Origin: Lachnospiraceae bacterium
GTDB taxonomy: Bacteria > Bacillota > Clostridia > Lachnospirales > Lachnospiraceae
Direction: 5' to 3'
Length of the DNA: 64,000 bases
Assembly (NCBI GenBank): GCA_017938315.1
Contig: JAGBBV010000037.1
Span: 47,665-111,664, forward strand
The translations under genes and the position numbers were made by a program. The notes under the pieces are model-generated. The model had not been told where the DNA came from. It searched no databases and worked only from the letters and a program-made list of their open reading frames with translations. Shown here in pieces: positions 51,559 to 59,374 of the stretch (position 1 is its first letter; every line of letters begins with the position of its first letter).

Positions 51559-53295
51559 TTAGGGCTGTTCAGCAACATCACCGAAAGTAGCAATCCACTT
51601 TTCAGTACGTTCGTCAATAATAGCCTGACCACCGGAGCTTAAGTAATCTTCGTAACCAGCATCCCAGATGGAATCAAATTCGTCTACAGATGCAACAACA
51701 GCTGTATCGAATACGATATCTCTCTTTTCAGAAAGAGCAGGTCCCATACCTTCTTCTGCAGTGATAGCACCAACGTTAACATTTCTTTCTGCACGAGAAT
51801 CTGTCATAGCGATTTCGTAAGCATTTGCTACGTCAGCAGGATCAGCTTCTGCATAAGAGTATGCAAGAGACTTAAGTGTAGATTCAGGTGTTGCAAGGTT
51901 AAGACCGTTACATGTAATTGTGTAGTCAATGTTCTGACCAGAGTTCATGATAGCTTCACCTTCTGCTGCCATGGAAGCATATACACCTTCTTCAACTACT
52001 GTATGTGTAACGCCTTCATCACCGAGCTGTAAGTACTGGATATGTTCAGGATCACTGATCCAGTCTAAGTATAACATACAAGCTACAGGTTCTTCGTTTG
52101 TGCTGGGGAAGAAGATCTTACGGTCACCAGCAGAGCTTGTGATGAATTTTGTATGTGTTCCCTTAGAATCTTCGAAAGGATCAATTGCAACGAATTTTGC
52201 ATCGGGTCCAACCATTCTTACTAAGTTTGCTGCGATACTGTCTGTACCATTTCTCCAAGGATAATCCCAGTTATGAGTAAATGCACCAACATATCCGGCT
52301 TTCATCATATCGTCTTCTGTAGCATCACCGCTTCCGTATAAAGCGAAATCTTTCCAGATAAGACCATCATTGTACCACTTATTGATTAATCTAACAGCTT
52401 CTTTTGTTCCGTTTTCTGTGAACTTTCTGTCATCGAAACCATTTACATAGTATTCTCTTCCGCTGATAGCAGGATCCATGAAGGATTCGATTAATGTAGC
52501 TGCTCTCCAGCCTACATCGTAGCTGATGGAGTAAGGAACCATCTTGTCAGCGTCTGCACCAAGTAATGTATCAGCATTGTCTCTGAATGCTACAAGCATT
52601 GCTTCGAATTCTGCCTTTGTTGTAGGTGCCTGTAATCCTAACTGATCAAGCCAGTCCTGACGAACGAAAGTATTGATACGAGCTGTAACGGCTCTCTTAC
52701 CTTCGATTGCCCAAACAGTTCCGTTCTGAGGATCTCTGTTCCAGTAAATGTTTGTATCGCCAAGCCAGTTAAAGAGGTTAGGAAGCATATCCTTGTAGTC
52801 TGCAAGATATGTAGACATATCAAGAACACCACCCATGTTAGCGTATGTCTGGATTGTAGGATAGTCGTATGTTAAGCAGATGTCAGGAGCATCGCCTGCT
52901 GCAAGTAAGTTGTTGATCTGTTCAACTTCTGTCCAACGGGGAACAGCTACGAACTCAACTTCTACGTTATGATCTTCTAACATACCTTTTTTGATGTACT
53001 CTGTGTACATGTTGTTTGTGGGGTCAGAACCACCATCGTTACCACGGTCATAAATTTCAACTGTGATTTTTCTTGTTTCAACGAATTTTCCGTCAACGAT
53101 TTCACCGTTTGAAGGATCAACAGCAGCTTCTTCAGCAGGTGCTGCTTCTTCAGCAGGTGCAGCTTCTTCAGCAGGTGCTGCTTCTTCAGTAGCAGGTTCT
53201 GCAGGTGCGGCAGCTTCTTCAGTCTTACCGCCACAAGCCATTAATGACATTGTCATACAGCTTGCAAGTACAAGTGCAATAATTCTCTTTTTCAC
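51559..53295 (-). CDS. Extracellular solute-binding lipoprotein of the second lpl-type transporter
   Basis: 578 residues. Lipobox LMAC gives a lipid Cys at 21. Residues 25-60 are a tether of repeated EEAAPA units; at DNA level this is an 18-base imperfect tandem repeat (about 53105-53215). The binding fold follows (RKITVEIYDRGNDGGSDPTN, EQINNLLAAGDAPDICLTYD). It is only distantly similar to the first binding protein at 39566, so the ligand may differ. Start is GTG with GGGAGGAAACAAA. It is the last gene of its operon, whereas the first binding protein is the first of the transporter genes. By context it takes up plant cell-wall oligosaccharides. Confidence 0.88.
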   Translation of the reverse strand: MKKRIIALVLASCMTMSLMACGGKTEEAAAPAEPATEEAAPAEEAAPAEEAAPAEEAAVDPSNGEIVDGKFVETRKITVEIYDRGNDGGSDPTNNMYTEYIKKGMLEDHNVEVEFVAVPRWTEVEQINNLLAAGDAPDICLTYDYPTIQTYANMGGVLDMSTYLADYKDMLPNLFNWLGDTNIYWNRDPQNGTVWAIEGKRAVTARINTFVRQDWLDQLGLQAPTTKAEFEAMLVAFRDNADTLLGADADKMVPYSISYDVGWRAATLIESFMDPAISGREYYVNGFDDRKFTENGTKEAVRLINKWYNDGLIWKDFALYGSGDATEDDMMKAGYVGAFTHNWDYPWRNGTDSIAANLVRMVGPDAKFVAIDPFEDSKGTHTKFITSSAGDRKIFFPSTNEEPVACMLYLDWISDPEHIQYLQLGDEGVTHTVVEEGVYASMAAEGEAIMNSGQNIDYTITCNGLNLATPESTLKSLAYSYAEADPADVANAYEIAMTDSRAERNVNVGAITAEEGMGPALSEKRDIVFDTAVVASVDEFDSIWDAGYEDYLSSGGQAIIDERTEKWIATFGDVAEQP

Positions 53296-53361
53296 TTTGT
53301 TTCCTCCCTATTAATATAGAATTATTAGTTATATGAATGAACGTACAGCCATGCAGTACGC

Positions 53362-54234
53362 TTATTCCTTGACAGCTCCCAGTGTAACGCCGTGAATGAA
53401 GTACTTCTGAAGCCACGGGTAAATACACAAAATCGGGATGGTGGAAAACATTACAATAGCCGCTTTCAGGGTTTCTGAAAGACCCGGTGTTGAAAAGCCT
53501 TCCTGTGTAGCAACTTCAACCTGGTTAACATTATTTAAGATGTTGTAAAGTAAAAGCTGCAGGGGATAAAAATCTTTATTCTTTACCATGTACATAAGTG
53601 CATCTGAATATCCGTTCCATCTTCCTACTGCGTAGAATAACGCCAAGGTAGCAAATACCGGTTTGGAAAGAGGCACATAGATACTGGATAATATCTTAAA
53701 GTAACTAGCTCCGTCAATTTCTGCAGATTCCCTTAAACTATCAGGTATTCCGTAGAAAAAGCTTCTCATGATAATCATATTGTAAACGCTCATACAACCG
53801 GGAATAATCAAAACCAATGGATTATCCAAGATGTTCAGTGCTTTCATAAGCAGATAGTTCGGTATGGTACCTGCGTTAAAGAACATGGTAATTGTAATAA
53901 AAATATTGATAAATCCACGTCCTTTTAAGTTTTCAAAAATAAGCGGGTATGCACAGACAGTTGTCATTACAAGTGATACTACCGTACAAATAATGGTAAG
54001 TATTACCGTCCATACAAATGCTTTGATATATTTTACATCTCCAAGTACCATGGCATAGGCATCTAAGTTCCAGCCCTTAGGCCAAAGGTAAACTTCTCTT
54101 CTAATTAAATATTCTGTTCCACTTAAGGATCTTGCCAACAGGTTTACCATAGGCACAAGGCATATGATGCTGACAATAACACAGATTATAACAAATACCC
54201 AATCGCCTGCTTTTGCAGATTTAGATTTAATCAT
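53362..54234 (-). CDS. Oligosaccharide ABC transporter permease (LplC type), second system
   Basis: 290 residues, six membrane segments. The EAA loop reads RESAEIDGASYFKILSSIYV and the C terminus FIHGVTLGAVKE is the LplC form. It pairs with the permease encoded 26 bp upstream and feeds from the lipoprotein encoded downstream. ATG with GGAGGCTTGAAAA. No ATPase gene is present, so an MsmX-like shared ATPase is expected. Confidence 0.9.
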   Translation of the reverse strand: MIKSKSAKAGDWVFVIICVIVSIICLVPMVNLLARSLSGTEYLIRREVYLWPKGWNLDAYAMVLGDVKYIKAFVWTVILTIICTVVSLVMTTVCAYPLIFENLKGRGFINIFITITMFFNAGTIPNYLLMKALNILDNPLVLIIPGCMSVYNMIIMRSFFYGIPDSLRESAEIDGASYFKILSSIYVPLSKPVFATLALFYAVGRWNGYSDALMYMVKNKDFYPLQLLLYNILNNVNQVEVATQEGFSTPGLSETLKAAIVMFSTIPILCIYPWLQKYFIHGVTLGAVKE

Positions 54235-54260
54235 TTTTCAAGCCTCCATTCTCTTTCTTC

Positions 54261-55214
54261 TTACCAAATTCCTCTCTCTCCCAGCCTTCTGGAAATCCAG
54301 TTAGCTAAAAGAAGGAAGAATACACATATGATAGATTGGAAGAAACCTACCGCTGTGGTTAAGGAGAACTGAAGTCCCTTGATACCATTCTTGTATACGA
54401 ATGTGGAAATTACATTTGCCACGTCCATAACCAATTTGTTCTGTAATGCGAAAGGTCTGTCAAATCCGCTTCCGAGAATGTTACCCAAACTCATAATGAG
54501 GAGTACTACAATAGTGGATCTGATACCGGGCAAGGTAATATGCCACATTTTTCTAAAACGTCCCGCACCGTCAACCGATGCTGCTTCGTAAAGTTCAGGG
54601 TTAATACCTGCAATCGCCGCCAAATATACAATGGAGTTCCAACCAAAGCTCTGCCAAACTCCAAGGAATATGTAAGTAGCCACCCAGTGTCCCGATTCAT
54701 TCAAGAAAGGAATTGACTCAAATCCCATATTATTCAAAAGCATATTTATAAGACCATTTGTGGGAGCAAAAAGCTGTAATGCCAATCCGTAAATAATAAC
54801 CCATGAAAGGAAGTGGGGCATATACGCAATTGTCTGAACCACTCTCTTAAAGTTCTTGAACACAAGTTCATTTAATATAAGAGCAAATATAATCGGTATC
54901 GGGAAACCGATAAACAAATCAAGCAAATTAAGGAATAATGTATTTCTCAGTGCAAAGAGGAAATCTCTATTCTTAAATGCTTTGATGAAATATTCAAATC
55001 CGTTATTATCTGCCCAAGGCATTTCCCATACACTCTGTACGATACTGTAATCCTTAAAGGCAATCTGAATATAAACCATTGGTATGTACTTAAATATCAG
55101 AAGATATACAAGGGGCAATGCAAGTAATACGTATAACTGCCAGTATCTCTTCATGTAAACACCAAAACTCTTTTTTTTCTGTACTGCCACGATGTTTGTT
55201 TTAGAAGCTTTCAC
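54261..55214 (-). CDS. Oligosaccharide ABC transporter permease (LplB type), second system
   Basis: 317 residues, six membrane segments. EAA loop YEAASVDGAGRFRKMWHITL; N-terminal YWQLYVLLALPLVYLLIFKY. The start is GTG at 55214, preceded by GGAGGTGTAAGC. It is the first gene of the operon and lies behind a long leader that holds a cre-like site and a terminator-like hairpin. Expression therefore appears controlled at both start and elongation of transcription. Confidence 0.9.
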   Translation of the reverse strand: MKASKTNIVAVQKKKSFGVYMKRYWQLYVLLALPLVYLLIFKYIPMVYIQIAFKDYSIVQSVWEMPWADNNGFEYFIKAFKNRDFLFALRNTLFLNLLDLFIGFPIPIIFALILNELVFKNFKRVVQTIAYMPHFLSWVIIYGLALQLFAPTNGLINMLLNNMGFESIPFLNESGHWVATYIFLGVWQSFGWNSIVYLAAIAGINPELYEAASVDGAGRFRKMWHITLPGIRSTIVVLLIMSLGNILGSGFDRPFALQNKLVMDVANVISTFVYKNGIKGLQFSLTTAVGFFQSIICVFFLLLANWISRRLGERGIW

Positions 55215-55258
55215 GCTTACACCTCCAAAAATTGCTATATTATGCTGATAAGCTTTTA

Positions 55259-55272
55259 TGTAAGCGCTTTCA
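55259..55272 (-). promoter_or_regulatory. CcpA-type cre site before the second transporter operon
   Basis: TGTAAGCGCTTTCA matches the cre consensus TGNAANCGNWNNCA at every fixed base. It lies 45 bp before the first start codon and downstream of the main promoter, where CcpA would block transcription when preferred sugars are present. Confidence 0.7.
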
Positions 55273-55281
55273 TTTTTGTCT

Positions 55282-55329
55282 AAAAAAAGTTCTTATCGGC
55301 AGTGGAACCATTATATCACTACTGATAAG
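55282..55329 (-). terminator. Terminator-like hairpin in the leader of the second transporter operon
   Basis: 13-base arms CTTATCAGTAGTG/CACTGCCGATAAG on the minus strand with two G-U type pairs, 12-base loop, then AACTTTTTTT. It may end the subtilase transcript, or act as an attenuator if the transporter operon starts at 55.4 kb. Confidence 0.65.
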
Positions 55330-55360
55330 TCTTGGAGTTTTCCCTCCATTCAACACCCTA

Positions 55361-55425
55361 TGTAATCGCTTACAAATGTAACTGCTTACAACCTATTATA
55401 ATACATTTTTTTTATTTTTCCAGTC
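55361..55425 (-). promoter_or_regulatory. Promoter with two tandem TGTAAG-N3-TTACA operators
   Basis: Minus strand TGGAAA, 17 bases, TATAAT (55395-55400). Just downstream are the dyads TGTAAGCAGTTACA (55377-55390) and TGTAAGCGATTACA (55361-55374), 16 bp apart. The second also fits the cre consensus. Both resemble the uxaB operator TGTAAGGGCTTACA in sequence and in place relative to the -10 box. Confidence 0.58.
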
Positions 55426-55506
55426 ATTTATGTGCCGCACTACCCAATTTCGTGATTTTCCACAAAAAAGGGTGTGCGTTATGTTTCACTTTTACTAATT
55501 GCAACA

Positions 55507-57249
55507 TTATAATCCGGCTATCACATCGAATGTACGGTCGATGTTTACCTGCCCGTATCCCCATTCTCTTGACGGATAGGTATTGCCAGGGGGCCTCACA
55601 GCACCACGTATCAAATAGTTTTTCAGTTCCCTGCTTTCCATCCACTTCCTGTTGCCTTCCACAACAGCCCATTGCATAAACTGTGCACATATCCCTGCAA
55701 GTAGTGCTGCCGCCATTCCTGAACCGGTCCTTTTCCCCAGAACCGTGTCTATATCTACTCCCGGCGTACACAAATCCGGCTTATATCTGCCTTCTCTGGT
55801 AAATCCTCTTCCTGATTCCCCATAGAAGCTGGCATTATTATCCTGATAGTAAGTAGTGGTAATTACCTCCTGCGCATTTCCCGGCTCTGTAATTGTCGTG
55901 TAGGGTGCGGGACTCAAAAAATAAGTTTCCGATTGCAAAAAAGCCTTAACCGGTAGCCAAACGTGGAAACCTGTTTCCTGCAGTCCGGCCTCTCCCCTTA
56001 CCGTCACCTGTATGGTCCACACCCCCGGTGTGGGATCCACAAAACGGAAAAAGATAAGTTCTTCCCCTGAGCCCTGCTCCACCAGCACATGATCCACCCT
56101 GATCTTTGTATCTTCATAAACAAATGAAAATTCTCTCGTCTCCCTTACTTTAAAATCCACTCTGTCTGTGGTCTCACCTCCCGGCGAGCGGATAGAAATT
56201 GCATGGGTTGCCGGGATACTCCCCCATAGTTCCGACACAAATCCTCTTTCCCCCTCACCCACGCGTATCTCCACGCTCACCACAGTTTCTCTGAGGGCTT
56301 GCGTAGCATATCCTTCATAATGATGGGCATTGTTCCCTTCATTTCCTCCGCATACTACCACCGCCCTGCTTCTTCTGGTGGCAATGGTGTTTAAATAACC
56401 TGACAAAATAGAGTGGCCATCGTGATCTCCCATATTGCTTCCTATCCCGATGCAAATAACAAGAGGTCTGACAAGAGAAACTGCATAACTTTCCAAGTAT
56501 TTGATTGCCGCAATCACATCACTTTCCGAATAGGCGGTAACGGTATCGTCTACCATATAAAATTCTCTCAGATATGGCTTGGCCTGCCGTAGTTTCACCA
56601 CCACAATATCAGCATCCGGTGCAGCCCCTAAAAATCTAAGTCCTCCGCTTAACGTACTTCCTGCTGCCACGCTTGCAATTGCAGTCCCATGGCCGTCTTC
56701 ATCATAACTGGGTACAATGGCTCTGGGATTGTCACTTTTTAGTGCAGCATCTATGATATCCTTTTTATACTCTGTTCCGTACAAAAGCCCTGCAGGCGTC
56801 GGTCCGTCATTAATATTTTGGTCCCAAATCCCCAATATTCTGCTACTGCCGTCTTCTTTTCTAAATACCCCATCATCATAACGGATACCTGTATCCAAAA
56901 AACCAAGCACCACTCCCCGCCCCGTAAGGTTTAAGGGTTCTCCCTGCACCTGCAAAATACCGCTGTTAATAAGGGGAGTAGGGTCAAAGTTCGTCACACT
57001 GCCTGCCTCCGGTGAAATGCCGCCTCCGTCCACCTGCATAAGTCCGTACAATTTAGGAATGGAGCGATAAGTAAAGCGCCGTATTCCTATGGGCGTCACT
57101 TCCTCTTTGTTAATATAAGTAACACCAAGATTAGTATCTATCGGCTGGAAAACATAGTCTTCCACTTCCACGTCAAGTCCTTCCGGCTGATTGTAATCGG
57201 AGAGCACATCAATGTAGTCATTTGATGCAATCTTTTCCCTGTCCGTCAT
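55507..57249 (-). CDS. Csp-like subtilase family (S8) protease
   Basis: 580 residues. The catalytic triad is Asp119 (LGFLDTGIRYDD), His187 (DEDGHGTAIASVAAGS) and Ser510 (GSGMAAALLAG). A beta-sandwich insert of about 330-450 between the His and Ser parts is typical for the Csp family of Clostridia, in which CspB activates the spore-cortex hydrolase SleC during germination. No signal peptide is seen. Other csp genes or sleC are not nearby. The oxyanion region GSNMGDHDG in place of the usual Asn context is hard to judge. ATG with GGAAGGGGATTAT. A proteolytic role is likely; a role in germination is inferred from family only. Confidence 0.84.
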   Translation of the reverse strand: MTDREKIASNDYIDVLSDYNQPEGLDVEVEDYVFQPIDTNLGVTYINKEEVTPIGIRRFTYRSIPKLYGLMQVDGGGISPEAGSVTNFDPTPLINSGILQVQGEPLNLTGRGVVLGFLDTGIRYDDGVFRKEDGSSRILGIWDQNINDGPTPAGLLYGTEYKKDIIDAALKSDNPRAIVPSYDEDGHGTAIASVAAGSTLSGGLRFLGAAPDADIVVVKLRQAKPYLREFYMVDDTVTAYSESDVIAAIKYLESYAVSLVRPLVICIGIGSNMGDHDGHSILSGYLNTIATRRSRAVVVCGGNEGNNAHHYEGYATQALRETVVSVEIRVGEGERGFVSELWGSIPATHAISIRSPGGETTDRVDFKVRETREFSFVYEDTKIRVDHVLVEQGSGEELIFFRFVDPTPGVWTIQVTVRGEAGLQETGFHVWLPVKAFLQSETYFLSPAPYTTITEPGNAQEVITTTYYQDNNASFYGESGRGFTREGRYKPDLCTPGVDIDTVLGKRTGSGMAAALLAGICAQFMQWAVVEGNRKWMESRELKNYLIRGAVRPPGNTYPSREWGYGQVNIDRTFDVIAGL

Positions 57250-57292
57250 ATAATCCCCTTCCGTTTTTTTACTCTCTCTACTATATGCAAAA

Positions 57293-57781
57293 CCTTACCA
57301 AAACGTACGAGCCGCTCACGTCACTACATTCCGACTGCGTATGCAATAATCTTTCTTATAAAAAGCTTTTTAGAACTTTTCGTCAGATTTTTTAGAAACG
57401 CCCTGTTCATAAATGCACTGCCGGTCGTGACTGTCCGAAAAGCTGTCATTGTAACTGTGCAGAACTGATAAAACTTTTAAGAAAAATCTAATAAGAACAC
57501 TTTAAAGATGCAATAAACAAGCCATTCCAAAACTTGCTCCGCTTCGAACAGTTGGAATGGCTTGTACATTTTTTAAAGTGTTCTTATTGATTTTTTACAA
57601 AAGTTTTAAAAGGCTCTGAGCACATGTTACAATTGACAGCTTAAGTTGCACGACGGGCAGTTAATAGGCATATGAACAGGGCGGGTTCAAAAAATCCAGA
57701 AAAGTGATATAAGCTTTATAAGAAAATTATTACAAAGCAGCCGGAATGCAGTAGTATGACGGCTCGTATGCTTTGGAAAGG
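57293..57781. repeat. Giant foldback palindrome (about 490 bp) between clpX and the subtilase gene
   Basis: Nearly the whole gap is one imperfect inverted repeat centred near 57541. Matching pairs from outside in: CGTACGAGCCG (57304) with CGGCTCGTATGC (57760); ACGCCCTGTTCATA with TATGAACAGGGCGGGT; CACTGCCGGTCGTG with GCACGACGGGCAG; GCTGTCATTGTAAC with GTTACAATTGACAGC; ATAAGAACACTTTAAA with TTTAAAGTGTTCTTAT; AAGCCATTCCAA with TTGGAATGGCTT. The loop is about 20 bases. It has no convincing ORF. It begins 2 bp from the clpX stop codon. It could be a MITE-like foldback element or a long structured RNA. Confidence 0.85.
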
Positions 57782-57782
57782 A

Positions 57783-59339
57783 CTAGCCTTCGATTAATTT
57801 TACATCGTCAGGATTTTCGCTACTGATACTGCGGATATCGATAACAGGTCCACCGGTGCCTTCAATATATTCCCTGGTAATGGTGACCTTTCCGATATTG
57901 TCATCCTTGGGGATTTCATACATGATATCCAGCATGAATTCCTCGATAATGGCACGCAGTGCCCTGGCACCGATTTCTTTTTTCATAGCCTTCTCGGCAA
58001 TTGCTTCCAGTGCACCTTCATCAAAGGAAAGCTGCACCTCATCAAGTTCAAGGAGTTTTTGATACTGTTTTAAGATCGCATTCTTAGGCTCTCTCAAAAT
58101 CTTAATCATCATTTCCTTATCCAGTGCCTTAAGTGTATATACAATGGGAAGTCTACCTAAAAATTCCGGAATCATACCAAACTTCTTTAAGTCCTCTATG
58201 GTTACCTGGCTTAATATGTTGCTTTCCTTATCAAATTTATCTTTCAGTTCGGCATTAAACCCAATGGATGTCTGTTTGCGGAGTCTTTGTTTAATAATCT
58301 CCTCCAAATCAGGGAACGCACCACCGCATATAAACAAAATATTTCTGGTATTGATGGTTGCAAGGGGTACCATAGCATTTTTGCTGTTTGCGCCAACCGG
58401 CACTTCCACTTCTGCCCCTTCCAAAAGACGGAGCATACCCTGCTGCACACTTTCCCCGCTGACATCACGGTTGGTTGTATTTTTCTTCTTAGCAATTTTA
58501 TCAATTTCATCAATAAAGATGATTCCACGTTCTGCCTTTTCCACATCGTTGTCTGCTGCCGCCAAAAGTTTGGAAACAACACTTTCAATATCGTCTCCGA
58601 TATAGCCGGCTTCCGTAAGGGATGTAGCGTCCGTAATGGCAAGGGGCACGTCCAGTAATTTGGCAAGAGTCTTAACCAGATATGTTTTACCGCAACCGGT
58701 AGGTCCAATCATGAGCATATTGGACTTTTCAATCTCAATCTCATTCATGGTTCCTGTCGCCACTCTTTTATAATGATTATAAACGGCAACGGATATCACT
58801 TTCTTTGCATGCTCCTGTCCGATAATATAATCATCCAGCTGGGCCTTGATTTTATGCGGCGGAGGGATATTTTTAATGTCTAAGACAGGTTCACCGGATG
58901 TCTTTTCTTTTTTCTTTTTTAATTTCTGTTTATTGGGGATTCCGCCTTCTCCCTGCAAATCTGAGATGTTCACAAAGCGGATATTGGGAAATCCTTTATC
59001 CGACATACTTTTGTTTAAATCACCCATAAATGAAGGGTTATTTAACATTCCCTGATAATCAAACTGGCTGACCGTATCCATGGTTTTATGCATACAGTCA
59101 TTACATACGCAGATGTTATTGGGAAGTTTAAACATCTTGCCTGTCTTACTTTCCGGTCTGCGGCAAATAAAGCAAACATCTTCATATTCGCTTTCTCCGC
59201 CTTTATCTCCTGTTTCCGGCTTTTCTTCTTTTATCTCCTCTACAGATAATTCTTCTTTCGACGTTCCATCTGCAGCCACCTCATCTGCTTCATGGGATGA
59301 CTCAAAAAGTTCTTCGTCTTTTTCATTATAGTCTGACAT
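57783..59339 (-). CDS. clpX: ClpX-like AAA+ unfoldase with acidic N-terminal extension
   Basis: 518 residues against about 420 in ordinary ClpX. The first 53 are an acidic tail, followed by the zinc-binding domain (Cys56-x2-Cys59, Cys79-x2-Cys82), a lysine-rich linker (about 135-150) and the AAA+ core: Walker A GPTGCGKT at 212-219, pore loop GYIG at 245-248 (usually GYVG), Walker B IIFIDEI at 273-279 and the IGF loop at 359-361 that docks on ClpP. It should unfold proteins for ClpP. No clpP, lon or cytoplasmic tig is beside it, so it may be a second ClpX. ATG with GAGGAATT. Confidence 0.9.
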   Translation of the reverse strand: MSDYNEKDEELFESSHEADEVAADGTSKEELSVEEIKEEKPETGDKGGESEYEDVCFICRRPESKTGKMFKLPNNICVCNDCMHKTMDTVSQFDYQGMLNNPSFMGDLNKSMSDKGFPNIRFVNISDLQGEGGIPNKQKLKKKKEKTSGEPVLDIKNIPPPHKIKAQLDDYIIGQEHAKKVISVAVYNHYKRVATGTMNEIEIEKSNMLMIGPTGCGKTYLVKTLAKLLDVPLAITDATSLTEAGYIGDDIESVVSKLLAAADNDVEKAERGIIFIDEIDKIAKKKNTTNRDVSGESVQQGMLRLLEGAEVEVPVGANSKNAMVPLATINTRNILFICGGAFPDLEEIIKQRLRKQTSIGFNAELKDKFDKESNILSQVTIEDLKKFGMIPEFLGRLPIVYTLKALDKEMMIKILREPKNAILKQYQKLLELDEVQLSFDEGALEAIAEKAMKKEIGARALRAIIEEFMLDIMYEIPKDDNIGKVTITREYIEGTGGPVIDIRSISSENPDDVKLIEG

Positions 59340-59374
59340 AATTCCTCACATTCTGCCATCAGGCTTATAAGTAT

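Noticed and set aside
53105-53215. Possible CRISPR-like or regulatory direct repeats
   Set aside because: The repeats are continuous, in frame and without spacers; they encode the lipoprotein linker.
52977-53314. Long open frames on both strands over the binding-protein tether
   Set aside because: They are shadows of the AAPAEE coding repeat (Leu/Lys-rich on one frame, Ala/Ser-rich on the other) and lack start signals.
55361-55390. Treating all TGTAA...TTACA sites simply as CcpA cre sites
   Set aside because: Only one of the two here keeps the central CG fully and the uxaB site does not, and they sit at the start of transcription; a dedicated repressor remains as likely.
57293-57781. Reading the foldback element as a broken transposase or retron
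   Set aside because: No transposase or reverse-transcriptase-like peptide in any frame; the two halves are mutual complements instead.
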